Counted from the first letter of the stretch, positions 36,218-45,122 are shown. The stretch: DNA of 64,000 nt from Caballeronia zhejiangensis (GCF_000698575.1 NZ_JFHD01000009.1:124001-188000); one strand, 5' to 3'. Notes: generated from the letters alone by a model not told the origin. Numbers and translations: made by a program.

Positions 36218-38425
36218 ATGAACAGCACGGTTGCCCAGGACCGCGGCGAAGCAGCCAATTCATCCACGCACGCGGCGGCGGTCGTTCCGCTCCACGCGCC
36301 CGACGCGAAACGCCGCGTCGCGGAAGTGTTCGCCCGAGTGAAGGCGGAAGGCCGCACGTCGCTGACCGCGCCGGAAGGCAAACTCGTCTGCGATGCATAC
36401 GGCATCGCGGTGCCGCAGGAAGGCGTCGCGAAATCGGCGGACGATGCCGCGAAGCTCGCGTCGTTCATCGGCTTTCCGGTGGTGCTGAAGATCGTTTCGC
36501 CGGAAATCCTGCACAAGACCGAAGCGGGCGGCGTGCTCGTCAACCTGAAGAATGAAGCCGATGTGCGTGCCGGTTTCGACACGATCATCTCGAACGCGAA
36601 GAAGTACGACCCGAAGGCGACGCTTGTCGGCGTGCAGATTCAGCAGATGGTCGGCGCGGGGCAGGAAGTCATCATCGGCGCGGTGACGGACCCGTCGTTC
36701 GGCAAGCTGATCGCGTTCGGTCTCGGCGGCGTGCTCGTCGAAGTGCTGAAGGACGTGACGTTCCGGCTCGCGCCCGTCACGCGCGAAGAAGCCGCATCGA
36801 TGCTCGACGGCATTCAGGCCGCAGAAGTGCTGCGCGGCGTGCGCGGCACCGAACCGGTACATCGCGAGGCGCTGATTACCCTGATCGAGCGCGTGTCGCG
36901 TCTCGTCGACGATTTCCCGCAAATCGCCGAGATGGACCTGAATCCGGTGTTCGCGAGCCCGAACGGCGCGGTCGCGGCGGACGTGCGCATCGTGATGGAT
37001 TTCGCGCCCGCCGAACCGCGCTATCGGCCGACGCAAGAGCAGATCGTCGCGCAGATGAACCGCATCATGAAGCCGGATGCGGTCGCGGTGATCGGCGCGT
37101 CGAACGAGGACGGCAAGATCGGCAATTCGGTGATGAAGAACCTCATCAACGGCGGCTATCAGGGCACGATCTATCCGATTCACCCGAAAGCCGACGAGAT
37201 CATGGGCCGCAAGGCGTACAAGAGCGTGAAGGACGTGCCCGGCGTGATCGATGTCGCCGTGTTCGCGATTCCCGCGAAGTTCGTGGCTCAGGCGCTCGTC
37301 GAAGTCGGCGAGAAGAAGATTCCGGGCGCGGTGCTGATTCCGTCGGGCTTCGCGGAAACGGGCAATCACGAAGGTCAGGAAGAGATCGTCAAAATCGCGC
37401 GGCAATACGACATCCGCATGATGGGCCCGAACATCTACGGCTTTTACTACACGCCGAAGAATCTTTGCGCGACGTTCTGCACGCCGTACGACGTGAAAGG
37501 CAAGGCGGCGCTGTCGTCGCAGTCGGGCGGCATCGGCATGGCCATCATCGGGTTCTCGCGTTCGGCGAAGATGGGCGTTTCCGCGATCGTCGGTCTCGGC
37601 AACAAGAGCGATATCGACGAAGACGATCTGCTCACGTTCTTCGAGCAGGACGACAACACCGAAATCATCGCGCAGCATTGCGAGGATCTGAAGGACGGCC
37701 GTGCGTTCGCCGAAGCCGCAAAGCGCGTGTCGAAGAAGAAGCCGGTCGTCGTGCTGAAAGCGGGGCGCACGAGCCTCGGCGCGCGCGCGGCCAGCTCGCA
37801 TACGGGCGCGCTCGCGGGCAACGACAAGATCTACGAAGACGTCTTCGAGCAATGCGGCGTGATCCGCGCGCGGTCGCTGCGCGATCTGCTCGAGTTCGCG
37901 CGCGGCATTCCGAAGCTGCCGACGCCCAAAGGCGAGAACACGGTCATCATCACGGGCGCGGGCGGCTCGGGCGTGCTCTTGTCGGACGCATGCGTCGACA
38001 ACGGCCTCTCGCTGATGGCGATGCCCGACGATCTCGATGCCGCGTTCCGCAAGTTCATCCCGCCGTTCGGCGCGGCCGGAAATCCCGTCGACATCACCGG
38101 GGGCGAGCCGCCGTCGACGTACAAGAACACGATCCGCCTCGGGCTCGAGGACGATCGCATCCATTCGATCATCCTCGGCTACTGGCACACGATCATCACG
38201 CCGCCGATGGTCTTCGCGAAACTCGTCATCGAAGTGAAGGAGGAGATGAAGGCGCTCGGCATCGAGAAGCCGATCGTGGCGTCGCTCGCGGGCGACGTGC
38301 AAGTGGAAGAAGCCGCGGAATACCTGTACGAGCATGGCGTGCCGGCCTACGCTTATTCGACGGAACTGCCCGTTGCCGTGCTCGGCGCGAAGTACAAGTG
38401 GGCGCGCGGCGCAGGTTTGATCTGA
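36218..38425 (+). CDS. ADP-forming acetate/acyl-CoA ligase family protein (fused beta-alpha)
   Basis: ATG 36218 follows GGAGACGCACC; 735 residues. Order of domains: ATP-grasp (about 35-270, with GFPVVLKIVSPEILHKTEAG), CoA-binding Rossmann (VAVIGASNEDGKIGNSVMKN from about 288), then the ligase-CoA part with the phospho-histidine His528 in SSHTGALAGND. It interconverts acyl-CoA, ADP and phosphate with free acid, CoA and ATP. In oxalate-type clusters such a ligase could recycle or prime formyl-, oxalyl- or acetyl-CoA; the exact acid is unknown. It is 81 bp after frc and probably co-transcribed. Confidence 0.9.
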   Translation: MNSTVAQDRGEAANSSTHAAAVVPLHAPDAKRRVAEVFARVKAEGRTSLTAPEGKLVCDAYGIAVPQEGVAKSADDAAKLASFIGFPVVLKIVSPEILHKTEAGGVLVNLKNEADVRAGFDTIISNAKKYDPKATLVGVQIQQMVGAGQEVIIGAVTDPSFGKLIAFGLGGVLVEVLKDVTFRLAPVTREEAASMLDGIQAAEVLRGVRGTEPVHREALITLIERVSRLVDDFPQIAEMDLNPVFASPNGAVAADVRIVMDFAPAEPRYRPTQEQIVAQMNRIMKPDAVAVIGASNEDGKIGNSVMKNLINGGYQGTIYPIHPKADEIMGRKAYKSVKDVPGVIDVAVFAIPAKFVAQALVEVGEKKIPGAVLIPSGFAETGNHEGQEEIVKIARQYDIRMMGPNIYGFYYTPKNLCATFCTPYDVKGKAALSSQSGGIGMAIIGFSRSAKMGVSAIVGLGNKSDIDEDDLLTFFEQDDNTEIIAQHCEDLKDGRAFAEAAKRVSKKKPVVVLKAGRTSLGARAASSHTGALAGNDKIYEDVFEQCGVIRARSLRDLLEFARGIPKLPTPKGENTVIITGAGGSGVLLSDACVDNGLSLMAMPDDLDAAFRKFIPPFGAAGNPVDITGGEPPSTYKNTIRLGLEDDRIHSIILGYWHTIITPPMVFAKLVIEVKEEMKALGIEKPIVASLAGDVQVEEAAEYLYEHGVPAYAYSTELPVAVLGAKYKWARGAGLI

Positions 38426-38444
38426 GGTTTGGAGGAGGGGACAG

Positions 38445-38474
38445 GGGCGCGGACCACGTATGTCCGCGCCCTTT
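38445..38474 (+). terminator. Strong hairpin between the acyl-CoA ligase and FAH-family genes
   Basis: GGGCGCGGAC (38445-38454) and GTCCGCGCCC (38462-38471) form a 10-bp perfect stem with a 7-base loop, followed by TTT. It lies 19 bp after the ligase stop and 15 bp before the start of the next gene, just ahead of its ribosome site. It could be a terminator, a processing site or an attenuator. Confidence 0.6.
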
Positions 38475-38489
38475 ATAAGGGAGACACAC

Positions 38490-39278
38490 TTGACACACTG
38501 GATTCGTTTTCGCGATGCCGGCGGCAGCATCGGTTTCGGTACGCTCGATCAGCATTCTGGCCGCGTCGTGCAGCACGACGGCGCGATGTTCGACAATCCG
38601 CGCCCGACCGACATGTCGTTCGCCGTCGACGACCTGACGCTGCTCGCGCCCTGTCAGCCGAGCAAGGTCATCGCGCTGTGGAACAACTATTACGCGCTGT
38701 CGCAGAAGCTCGACAAGGCGCCGCCGCAGCATCCGCTCTTTCTCATCAAGCCGCCGATGTCGGTGATCGGGCCGGGCGAGTCGATCCGCCGGCCGAAGAG
38801 CTATCACGGCAAGATCGCGTACGAGGGCGAACTCGGCATCGTGATCGGCAAGACGGTGAGCGGGGCGTCCGTGGAGGAAGCCGAAAGCGCGATCTTCGGC
38901 TACACGTGCGTGAACGACGTCACCGCGATCGAGCTGCTGCAGGAAGATCCCAACTTCGCGCAATGGTGCCGCTCGAAGGGCTTCGACACGTTCACCTGCC
39001 TCGGGCCGGTGATCGTCACGACGGGCAACGGCTTCGACTGGCGCACGGCGAGCGTCGTCACGACACTCGAAGGCGTCGAGCGCCAGAACTATCCGCTCGA
39101 CGACATGATTTTCTCGCCCGCCGAGCAAGTGAGCATGCTGTCGCAAGACATGACGCTCGTTCCCGGCGACGTGATCGCGTGCGGCACCTCTATCGGCGTC
39201 GGCTCGATCAAGGACGGCGCGCGCGTGGATGTGTCGATCGCCGGAATCGGCACGCTGTCGAACGTGCTCGAAGCATGA
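38490..39278 (+). CDS. Fumarylacetoacetate hydrolase (FAH) family protein
   Basis: TTG 38490 is preferred, as AAGGGAG lies six bases upstream; ATG 38460 in the same frame falls inside the hairpin loop. From TTG it has 262 residues. The FAH metal-binding fold is clear: HPLFLIKPPMSVIGPGESIR, YEGELGIVIGKTV (Glu ligands), FGYTCVNDVTA, KGFDTFTCLGPVI and the final VIACGTSIGVGS. Family members cleave or decarboxylate/hydrate keto-acids such as 2-oxo-dienoates, oxaloacetate or acylpyruvates. In this cluster oxaloacetate/tautomer chemistry is attractive but not shown. It overlaps the next gene by ATGA. Confidence 0.88.
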   Translation: MTHWIRFRDAGGSIGFGTLDQHSGRVVQHDGAMFDNPRPTDMSFAVDDLTLLAPCQPSKVIALWNNYYALSQKLDKAPPQHPLFLIKPPMSVIGPGESIRRPKSYHGKIAYEGELGIVIGKTVSGASVEEAESAIFGYTCVNDVTAIELLQEDPNFAQWCRSKGFDTFTCLGPVIVTTGNGFDWRTASVVTTLEGVERQNYPLDDMIFSPAEQVSMLSQDMTLVPGDVIACGTSIGVGSIKDGARVDVSIAGIGTLSNVLEA

Positions 39279-39937
39279 TCGCGGATGGACTCGCGGGCGC
39301 GCTCTGCGTGCTCGCGGCGCTGTCGGCGGGTTCGTCGATGCGTGCGTCGCGCGGAAGGCGGGAAACGGGCGCGCTCGTTGCCGCCGCGTGCTTCGCGAGC
39401 GGCGCATCGGGCGGAACCGCGCTCGTGCTCGCGCTGGTCGCGGGATTCATCGGGTATCGATCCGCGCGTGCGACGCCGGGTGTATCGGCGCAATCGCTCT
39501 TCGCGACGATGGCGTTCGTCGCGTGGGCGCTGCCGGGCCCGGACAGCGCGTATGCGGTGCTGGCGGGCGGCGCGCTGGCGGCATTGGCTTGCGTCGTCGT
39601 TCGCCGGCACACGAACGGAGCAAGCGCGAACCTTCAATCGATGCATCTCGCCTGCGCAGGCGCATGCGCGGCGTTCGCCTATGTGCTCGGCGTTCAGTCG
39701 GACGTGATTTCCGTCATCGCGATGCTCGCGCTCATCGGCGCGCACTTGTCGCTCGCGATGGGCGGCAACGCGGCCGCGCCGGTCGCATACGCGATGAGCG
39801 CGGCGGCGGCTGGCGGACTTGCGCTCGCGGCAGCGATCGGCGGTTCGCATGGCGCGCTCGTCGTGGCGGCAGTCGCGATCGCCGTCGGCTGCACGCGGTC
39901 GGCGACGCTCGTCGGCATCGTGCGCGAGACGCCATGA
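39275..39937 (+). CDS. Polytopic membrane protein of unknown function
   Basis: ATG 39275 overlaps the FAH stop; 220 residues. It is almost entirely hydrophobic with about 7 helices, rich in Ala/Gly/Val (for example GGTALVLALVAGFIGY and AFVAWALPGPDSAYAVLAGG). I do not recognise a transporter family; short Gly/Ala-rich helices make random resemblance likely. Tight coupling to the FAH gene suggests a role in the same pathway. A bidirectional terminator follows. Confidence 0.6.
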   Translation: MIADGLAGALCVLAALSAGSSMRASRGRRETGALVAAACFASGASGGTALVLALVAGFIGYRSARATPGVSAQSLFATMAFVAWALPGPDSAYAVLAGGALAALACVVVRRHTNGASANLQSMHLACAGACAAFAYVLGVQSDVISVIAMLALIGAHLSLAMGGNAAAPVAYAMSAAAAGGLALAAAIGGSHGALVVAAVAIAVGCTRSATLVGIVRETP

Positions 39938-39943
39938 AACGAC

Positions 39944-39972
39944 AAAGCCGGCGCAACCTTCGCGCCGGCTTT
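39944..39972. terminator. Bidirectional terminator between convergent membrane-protein and CsbD-like genes
   Basis: AAAGCCGGCGC (39944-39954) pairs with GCGCCGGCTTT (39962-39972) over 11 bp with a 7-base loop. A-run and T-run on the two flanks allow use from both sides. Confidence 0.8.
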
Positions 39973-39994
39973 GCATCGCGATGCCCGAGACACA

Positions 39995-40249
39995 TCAGCG
40001 ATCGCGATTCCACAACGCGCCGAGCACGAAGCCGACGGCCGCCGCGATCAGCACGCCCTGAATCGGCTGGCTCGCGACCGCGAGACGCACGTTGTCGACG
40101 GTCTGACCATAACTTTGCTGCAAGTTGCCGTAAGCCTGCCGCACCTTGCCTTCGGCTTGCGTGCCTTCATCGCCCGTCAGTGCGCCGACTGCGTCCTGCA
40201 CTTTGCCGACGACCTTCTGTGCCGCGCCTTCCACTTGATCCTGCACCAT
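39995..40249 (-). CDS. CsbD-like stress protein with C-terminal membrane anchor
   Basis: ATG 40249 has GGGAGG five bases upstream, much better than the far 5' extension to 40333; 84 residues. The first half is CsbD-like (EGAAQKVVGKVQDAVGALTG, AEGKVRQAYG) and the end has one membrane helix with a DUF883/ElaB-like finish (PIQGVLIAAAVGFVLGALWN RDR). Such proteins are abundant in stationary phase or stress and may bind membranes or ribosomes. It lies downstream of the response regulator and KaiC-like genes on the same strand, but with an 85-bp gap and its own ribosome site. Confidence 0.85.
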   Translation of the reverse strand: MVQDQVEGAAQKVVGKVQDAVGALTGDEGTQAEGKVRQAYGNLQQSYGQTVDNVRLAVASQPIQGVLIAAAVGFVLGALWNRDR

Positions 40250-40334
40250 GGTGCCTCCCTTCGGTTGAGCGGTTTCTCGTAAATCCGGATTCGCCGGAAC
40301 GCTCATCAGCAGCACGCAGCGTGCCCGGGCCAAT

Positions 40335-40691
40335 TCAGGCCGAACCGATCAGTCCCTTCACGGCGTCGATCAAATCGTCGATAGAAAGCGGCTTGCGGCG
40401 AAACTGCGCATGCGGATGCTCGAGCGCCGGCGCATGCGCCGCCGCGCTCATGAGGATCACCGGCACGCGTGCGAGGGCGTCGCTCGCGGCCAGTTGACGG
40501 ATCAGTTCGACGCCGTCCATGTGCGGCATCATCCAGTCGGTGATGACGAGGGCGGGCGGATTCGAGCGCGCCGCGTCGAGCGCGGTCCGTCCGTTGGACG
40601 CGGTCGAAACTTCGTAGCCCTCCATTTCGAGCACGAGGCGCCAGGTGGTCAGAATGTCGAATTCATCGTCGACGACGAGGATCTTCTTCAT
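40335..40691 (-). CDS. Stand-alone response-regulator receiver domain protein
   Basis: 118 residues, only a CheY-like receiver. Acidic pocket ILVVDDE (Asp8, Asp9), phospho-acceptor Asp52 in LVITDWMMPHMDG, Ser in VILMSAA and Lys in RRKPLSIDDLI are all present, so it should be phosphorylated. There is no output domain. Its start overlaps the stop of the KaiC-like gene (ATGA), so the two proteins are made together and probably form a signalling pair. No histidine kinase gene lies nearby. Confidence 0.92.
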   Translation of the reverse strand: MKKILVVDDEFDILTTWRLVLEMEGYEVSTASNGRTALDAARSNPPALVITDWMMPHMDGVELIRQLAASDALARVPVILMSAAAHAPALEHPHAQFRRKPLSIDDLIDAVKGLIGSA

Positions 40692-42202
40692 GCGCGCGCG
40701 CCGGGGTCCGACACAGACAGCGCGGGCGCGGCGATCGACGGGTGTCCGGACAAGATACCCGTCGAGCCAATGAAGCCTTCGCTGATATGCAGGCCGCGCG
40801 AGTCGATCGTGAGACGGCGGATCGCCGAATCGTGCGGGCCTTCGCGCTGCTTGACGATCGACACCATGCGATACAGCGAGGAATTCGCCTCGACATAACG
40901 CATGAGCACGATGTTCTCGGTCATCGCGGACGCGCGCAACGTCGTGGGCTGCACCGAATCACCGTAGAGCGGCATTTCCTCGGTGAGCAGGGTCGTCACG
41001 CCCGCGTCGCGCAGACGGTGCGTGAGCGCGTTGAGGAAGAGGCCGAAACGCTCCGTGCGGTTCGCGGACTGAAAAAAGCCGTCGATGCCGTCGACCACGA
41101 GCCGCGACGCATTCGTGTTCCGCACCGCGGTCATCAGTTCGACGGCGAGCTCGTCGATTGCGAGTTCGACAGCCGGATGCCAGCGGATCGCGAGACGTCC
41201 GTCCTGCACGGCCGGCGCGAGATCGATGCCGACCGACAACGCTTTGGCGAGAAGCCGCTCGGGCGATTCGTAGAGGCCGAAGTAGACGCAGCGCTCGCCG
41301 CGTTCGACGCCCGCCTGCAGGAACTTCAGCGACAGCAGCGTCTTGCCGATGCCCGATGGCCCGACGAGCGTCGTCGTCGAGCCGCGCACGATGCCGCCGC
41401 CGAGCATCTGGTCGAAATCGGGAAAGCCGAAGCTCAACTTGTTCTTGAAGTCCGGCGCGCCGTCATCGTTCGCGGGCGACGCCTCGATGCGCGGAAAGGT
41501 CACGAGACCGTTCTCCGTGATCTTGAAGAAGTGCTTGCCGAGCAGATGATCGCGGGCGCGCAGCTTGTGGACTTCGATTTCGCGGGCACGCCGCATGCCG
41601 GTGTTGTAGCGGTTCAGTTCGATGAGCCCGTCGACGAGCGTGTGCTCCGGATGCGGCTCGTTGCCCGAAAGCGGCGCGAGGATCAGCGTCGTGCAGCGCG
41701 CGGCGCTCACGAACGCCGAAAGCTCGTGGATGAACTGCGAGAGTTCGAGTTCCGTCGAGCTGAATTCGCGCGCGCTGCGAAAGCCGTCGATGACCATGAA
41801 GCGCGGCCGGCTCGTCTTGATCGTCGCCGCGATCAGCGCGAGAAAGCCGGACAGGCCGTCGCGCATCAGTTCGTGATAACCGGAGACGAAGAGCATCCGG
41901 TCGGAGATGGCGTCGGCGTTGTAGAACGACAGTCCGCGAAGATGAGACAAAAGCTTGGTGTGCGATTCGGCGATCAGCGTGATGTACAGGACCATGTCGC
42001 CCTGCGCGACGCGATGAAAGCCGATCTGCGATGAAAGAATCGTCTTGCCCGCGCCCGCCATGCCTTCGATCAGATACAGGCCGCCCTCGACGAACCCGCC
42101 GCCCAGGATGTCATCCAGGCCCGCGACGCCCGTCGTCACGTTGCCGTCGTTGGCAGCGTGTTGCCGGGGTTGAGCGGTGGAGTGCTTGTCGTCTTGGTTC
42201 AT
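40688..42202 (-). CDS. KaiC-like ATPase with two RecA-type domains
   Basis: The 504-residue protein has duplicated KaiC domains. Domain 1: Walker A EGMAGAGKT (46-54), YITLIAES for the catalytic Glu strand, FMVIDGF Walker B. Domain 2: Walker A VGPSGIGKT (about 278-286), VYFGLYESPERLL, RLVVDGIDGFF Walker B. This is the circadian-clock/KaiC plan also used by non-cyanobacterial stress and signalling ATPases; KaiA and KaiB are not present here. It is coupled by ATGA to a single-domain response regulator, suggesting a phospho-signalling module. Its promoter lies in the gap shared with the divergent small exported protein gene. Confidence 0.92.
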   Translation of the reverse strand: MNQDDKHSTAQPRQHAANDGNVTTGVAGLDDILGGGFVEGGLYLIEGMAGAGKTILSSQIGFHRVAQGDMVLYITLIAESHTKLLSHLRGLSFYNADAISDRMLFVSGYHELMRDGLSGFLALIAATIKTSRPRFMVIDGFRSAREFSSTELELSQFIHELSAFVSAARCTTLILAPLSGNEPHPEHTLVDGLIELNRYNTGMRRAREIEVHKLRARDHLLGKHFFKITENGLVTFPRIEASPANDDGAPDFKNKLSFGFPDFDQMLGGGIVRGSTTTLVGPSGIGKTLLSLKFLQAGVERGERCVYFGLYESPERLLAKALSVGIDLAPAVQDGRLAIRWHPAVELAIDELAVELMTAVRNTNASRLVVDGIDGFFQSANRTERFGLFLNALTHRLRDAGVTTLLTEEMPLYGDSVQPTTLRASAMTENIVLMRYVEANSSLYRMVSIVKQREGPHDSAIRRLTIDSRGLHISEGFIGSTGILSGHPSIAAPALSVSDPGARA

Positions 42203-42597
42203 GGGATTTTCTTTTTTACTCGGCGTACCGGCTTTTTTGAGAAGGCGAATTATGGCTGACTATTGGCAAGCCGTGCTGGAAGCCATACCGCTCATGCCCG
42301 CCGTCGCGCCTTTGCGTGCGCGGTTTTGGGCGGCCACGCGCCTTTGCGTCGTCGCTGCGGCCTTTTGAAGCGAGCCCGCCGGGGCCGCGCGCGGGCGAAT
42401 GCATCATGCACGCATTTTCTGCGCCCGAGCGTTTTTGCGGATGGGAGCGATTGCCCGCCAACAGGAATTCTTTGAGAACTGTCTCATGGGCACTCGGAGC
42501 AGCGGGTGATGAAATGACGAACGTCTTACAGAGGCGCCGTGTTTTCTCCCGCCGCTTCACTCCGGCGCTCGCGCGCCTTCATTGCCTTCATCTCGCC
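42203..42597. other. Divergent intergenic region upstream of the KaiC-like gene
   Basis: About 395 bp without a reliable gene. Frames here on both strands give Arg/Pro-rich chance translations. It should contain the kaiC-like promoter on the minus strand and a promoter for the genes rightward, but no clear -35/-10 pair was chosen by eye. Confidence 0.35.
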
Positions 42598-42882
42598 ATG
42601 CACCGTTCGCACTCGATTCCGGGCGCTCTTGCGCTCGCCGCCAGCTTTTTTGTTCTTTTTGCCGCGACAGCTTCGGCCGCCGCGCCGCACGCCACCGAAA
42701 GCCTGCCCGACGCGCGCATTCTCTCGGCCGCGCCTTTCGTTTTCCACGGCGACCGCCATATTTTTTCGCGCATGTCCGTGGAGCCGTCCGATTCGCGCAT
42801 CTTCATGCCGGTCGAAACGATCCGCAACCTGAGCGAGCCGCGTTTGTCGCAAGTAAGTTTCAAGCGCACATCGACCATTTAA
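42598..42882 (+). CDS. Small putative exported protein
   Basis: From ATG 42598 a 94-residue product with a good Sec signal peptide (HSIPGALALAASFFVLFAAT then ASAAAP) and a short polar mature part ending in RTSTI. ATG 42514 in the same frame would place 28 extra residues in front and spoil the signal. No clear ribosome site is seen for either, so the start is uncertain. No family recognised. It is followed by the DUF2968 gene in the same direction. Confidence 0.5.
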   Translation: MHRSHSIPGALALAASFFVLFAATASAAAPHATESLPDARILSAAPFVFHGDRHIFSRMSVEPSDSRIFMPVETIRNLSEPRLSQVSFKRTSTI

Positions 42883-42994
42883 AGACGCACGGATTAACGG
42901 CGTTCGAATGAAGTATTGAGTCGTCTGGAATCGATTGCCTTGCCGCGCCATAATTCTTTCCGGGCGACGCGCGTTGCCATTACGGAAAATCGCA

Positions 42995-43615
42995 ATGAAG
43001 CGCTGGGTAATTGCGGAAATCGTGCTGATTGCCGCCGGTTTGTCCGGTCCGTTGGCGCGGGCCGCTGATTCATCGCCGATGAGGCCCGAAGCGGCTATTG
43101 CGAGCAATGGCGATGTCGCGGAACTCGAGAATCTGCTTGCCGCCGGGAAAATCACGGCGTTACGCAGGACGTTGAATGGCAGTTATGGCGCGAGTCTCTC
43201 GTATTATCCCGACGAGATGATTTATTACGCCGCGCTGTTTCAGCAAAGCAATATCTGGCGCGTGTTCAAAACGCAAAATGACGCGCGGGCCGAAACGGTC
43301 TATGCGGATTTCGCCAAGACGTCGAACACGCTCGCCGATGCGGAAATAAAGCGCATCAAGCTCGAAGCGGAGAAGGCATATGCGGACCGGCAGATCGCCG
43401 CCCAGCAGGCGCGCGCGAACCGGCTGCAAGCCGATCTCGATATTGCACGCGCGCAGCAAAATCAGGTGACGAGTTATCAAGTGGAGCAGCAGAATGCGAT
43501 CCGCGAACTTCGCACGGAGCAGGCAGCGGCGCAGGCGCAACTTCGCGCGCTGCAGACCCGCGTGCAGGAGCTTCAGAAGCAATCCGACGGCGACCTTCCG
43601 GTCCCGCCCAAATAG
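42995..43615 (+). CDS. DUF2968 family periplasmic coiled-coil protein
   Basis: ATG 42995 gives 206 residues with a signal peptide (MKRWVIAEIVLIAAGLSGPL then ARAA); an upstream ATG at 42935 would add 20 basic residues and is less likely. The body matches DUF2968: VAELENLLAAGKITALRRTL, NGSYGASLSYYPDEMIYYAA, LFQQSNIWRVFKTQNDARAE, then a long coiled coil (KAYADRQIAAQQARANRLQA). The family is common in Burkholderiaceae; its role is not known. It probably acts in the periplasm or at the envelope. Confidence 0.78.
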   Translation: MKRWVIAEIVLIAAGLSGPLARAADSSPMRPEAAIASNGDVAELENLLAAGKITALRRTLNGSYGASLSYYPDEMIYYAALFQQSNIWRVFKTQNDARAETVYADFAKTSNTLADAEIKRIKLEAEKAYADRQIAAQQARANRLQADLDIARAQQNQVTSYQVEQQNAIRELRTEQAAAQAQLRALQTRVQELQKQSDGDLPVPPK

Positions 43616-43828
43616 GGGTTTCGATACGGGCGCCGCCGGCCTTGTATTTGGGAGTTGTCCGCTTAAATCGCACGAATTGTCACGCTACAATCGCGCAGCT
43701 TTCGGATTGCTTATCGAACGTTTGGCGCACCCGAAATCGATCCATCATTTTTCACGTCACCTTTGGGTTGTTCCCCGGCCCGGAATCGAGGTGCGCGCTC
43801 AGCGGCTCGCACTTTGAAATTGACTTGC

Positions 43829-44521
43829 ATGACCACCAAGATGCTCACGAAAACCCTTGCTGTTAGTCTTATCGCCGCTGCCGTACTTGCGGGCTGTTCG
43901 TCCACGTCGGGACCGGCCTTCAATATCAGCGAAATTCAAACGTCGGATGGCCAGAAGGCTTTTCGCGCCGAATGCTACGGTCTGTTCGAAAACGGCAGCG
44001 CCTGCATGACCGCGGCTCAAAAGATGTGCGGCGATCAAAAGGTGAACGTGCTTCAGACGCTCGCCGGAACGAAGACGCCGAGCGATCCGCGCAACGTAAT
44101 CTTCAACTGCGTGACGCCGCCCCAGCCGGTCGTTGCAACGCCGGAACCGGCGCCAGCGAAGGCCCCGGCTGTCGTGCCGCGCAAGATTTCGCTCGACGAA
44201 AAGACGAACTTCGCCTTCGACAGCGCCGCGTTGACGCCGAAGGCCAGGAGCATTCTGGATAAGCTCGTCGCCGACTCGAAGGGTGCGAATTTCGCGTCCG
44301 TCACGGTCGAGGGCTACACGGATTCGATGGGCCCGGATGCCTACAACCTCGGTTTGTCCCAGCGTCGCGCGCAGGCCGTGCTCGACTACCTGAAGGGACA
44401 TGGCCTGAGCGCCGAGAACTTCGCGATGAAGGGTTTCGGCAAGGCCAATCCGATTGCGTCGAACGCAACGAGCGTCGGGCGTGCGGAAAATCGTCGTGTG
44501 GAAGTGATGCTTACGCCGTAA
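43829..44521 (+). CDS. OmpA-family outer-membrane lipoprotein
   Basis: ATG 43829 gives 230 residues. Lipoprotein signal with lipobox LAGC (MTTKMLTKTLAVSLIAAAV, then LAGCSS), a Cys-containing N-terminal region (SACMTAAQKMCGDQK), a Pro/Ala hinge (TPEPAPAKAPAVVPRK) and a C-terminal OmpA peptidoglycan-binding domain: FDSAALTPKARSILDKLV, VEGYTDSMGPDAYNLGLSQR, AENRRVEVML. It should tether the outer membrane to the cell wall. A strong terminator follows. Confidence 0.9.
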   Translation: MTTKMLTKTLAVSLIAAAVLAGCSSTSGPAFNISEIQTSDGQKAFRAECYGLFENGSACMTAAQKMCGDQKVNVLQTLAGTKTPSDPRNVIFNCVTPPQPVVATPEPAPAKAPAVVPRKISLDEKTNFAFDSAALTPKARSILDKLVADSKGANFASVTVEGYTDSMGPDAYNLGLSQRRAQAVLDYLKGHGLSAENFAMKGFGKANPIASNATSVGRAENRRVEVMLTP

Positions 44522-44541
44522 TTCATCATCGGACGATGTCG

Positions 44542-44581
44542 AAAAAAACCCCCCGCGAACCGATGGTTCGCGGGGGTTTTT
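44542..44581. terminator. Strong terminator after the OmpA lipoprotein gene
   Basis: AACCCCCCGCGAACC and GGTTCGCGGGGGTT form a long stem with a 3-4 base loop and a T-run; the A-run on the other flank serves the convergent ogt gene. One extra C leaves a small bulge. Confidence 0.9.
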
Positions 44582-44606
44582 GTTTTGTCGCCGACTGTGC
44601 GCTGCT

Positions 44607-45122
44607 TCAGAAGAGCGCGAGTTGTTCGCGCCCCGGACCGCCCTCCAGCGTGAGCAAATGGCGTTTGCGTTCGACGCCGCCCGCATAGCCGGTCAATTCC
44701 CCGTCGACGCCGATCACGCGATGACACGGCACGATGATCGCGACCGGATTGCGTCCGTTCGCGCCGCCGACGGCCCGCGATGCGCCCGCGGGCAAGCCGA
44801 GCCGGCGCGCGAGATCGCTGTACGTCCACGCGTCGCCGAAAGGGATCTGGCAAAGCGCGTCCCAGACTTGTCGCTGAAAGGGTGTTCCGCGAAACTGCAC
44901 CGCAATCGAAAACTTCCGACGCGTACCCGCGAAGTATTCGCCGACCTGCTCGCGCGCATCGGCAATCACGCGGGATCTCGGCGCTGTCTCCGACAGCGTC
45001 GGCGCGTGCAGACCATCGGGAAAATACTTCTGTCCGATGAAGAAGAGACCCGTCAGACATTCGTCTTCGGCGCGATACAAAATGTGCCCGAGCGGGCTCG
45101 GGCCGACATGGCATTCGATCAC
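44607..45122 (-). CDS. ogt: Methylated-DNA--protein-cysteine methyltransferase
   Basis: GTG 45122 with GGAG seven bases upstream; 171 residues. It removes O6-alkyl groups from guanine by irreversible transfer to Cys133 in IIVPCHRVIG, the family active site, followed by LTGYAGGVERKRHLLTLE. The N-terminal part (LGHILYRAEDECLTGLFFIG) is the usual Ogt/AdaC leader. It is convergent with the OmpA gene and lies 38 bp downstream of the small gene that overlaps the nuclease. Confidence 0.93.
   Translation of the reverse strand: MIECHVGPSPLGHILYRAEDECLTGLFFIGQKYFPDGLHAPTLSETAPRSRVIADAREQVGEYFAGTRRKFSIAVQFRGTPFQRQVWDALCQIPFGDAWTYSDLARRLGLPAGASRAVGGANGRNPVAIIVPCHRVIGVDGELTGYAGGVERKRHLLTLEGGPGREQLALF

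Noticed and set aside
36260..38530. 756-codon minus-strand frame opposite the acyl-CoA ligase
   Set aside because: Composition typical of antisense high-GC DNA; the plus strand encodes a complete, motif-rich enzyme.
42216..42560. Minus-strand frame upstream of the KaiC-like gene
   Set aside because: Overlaps the promoter region, no ribosome site or recognisable features.
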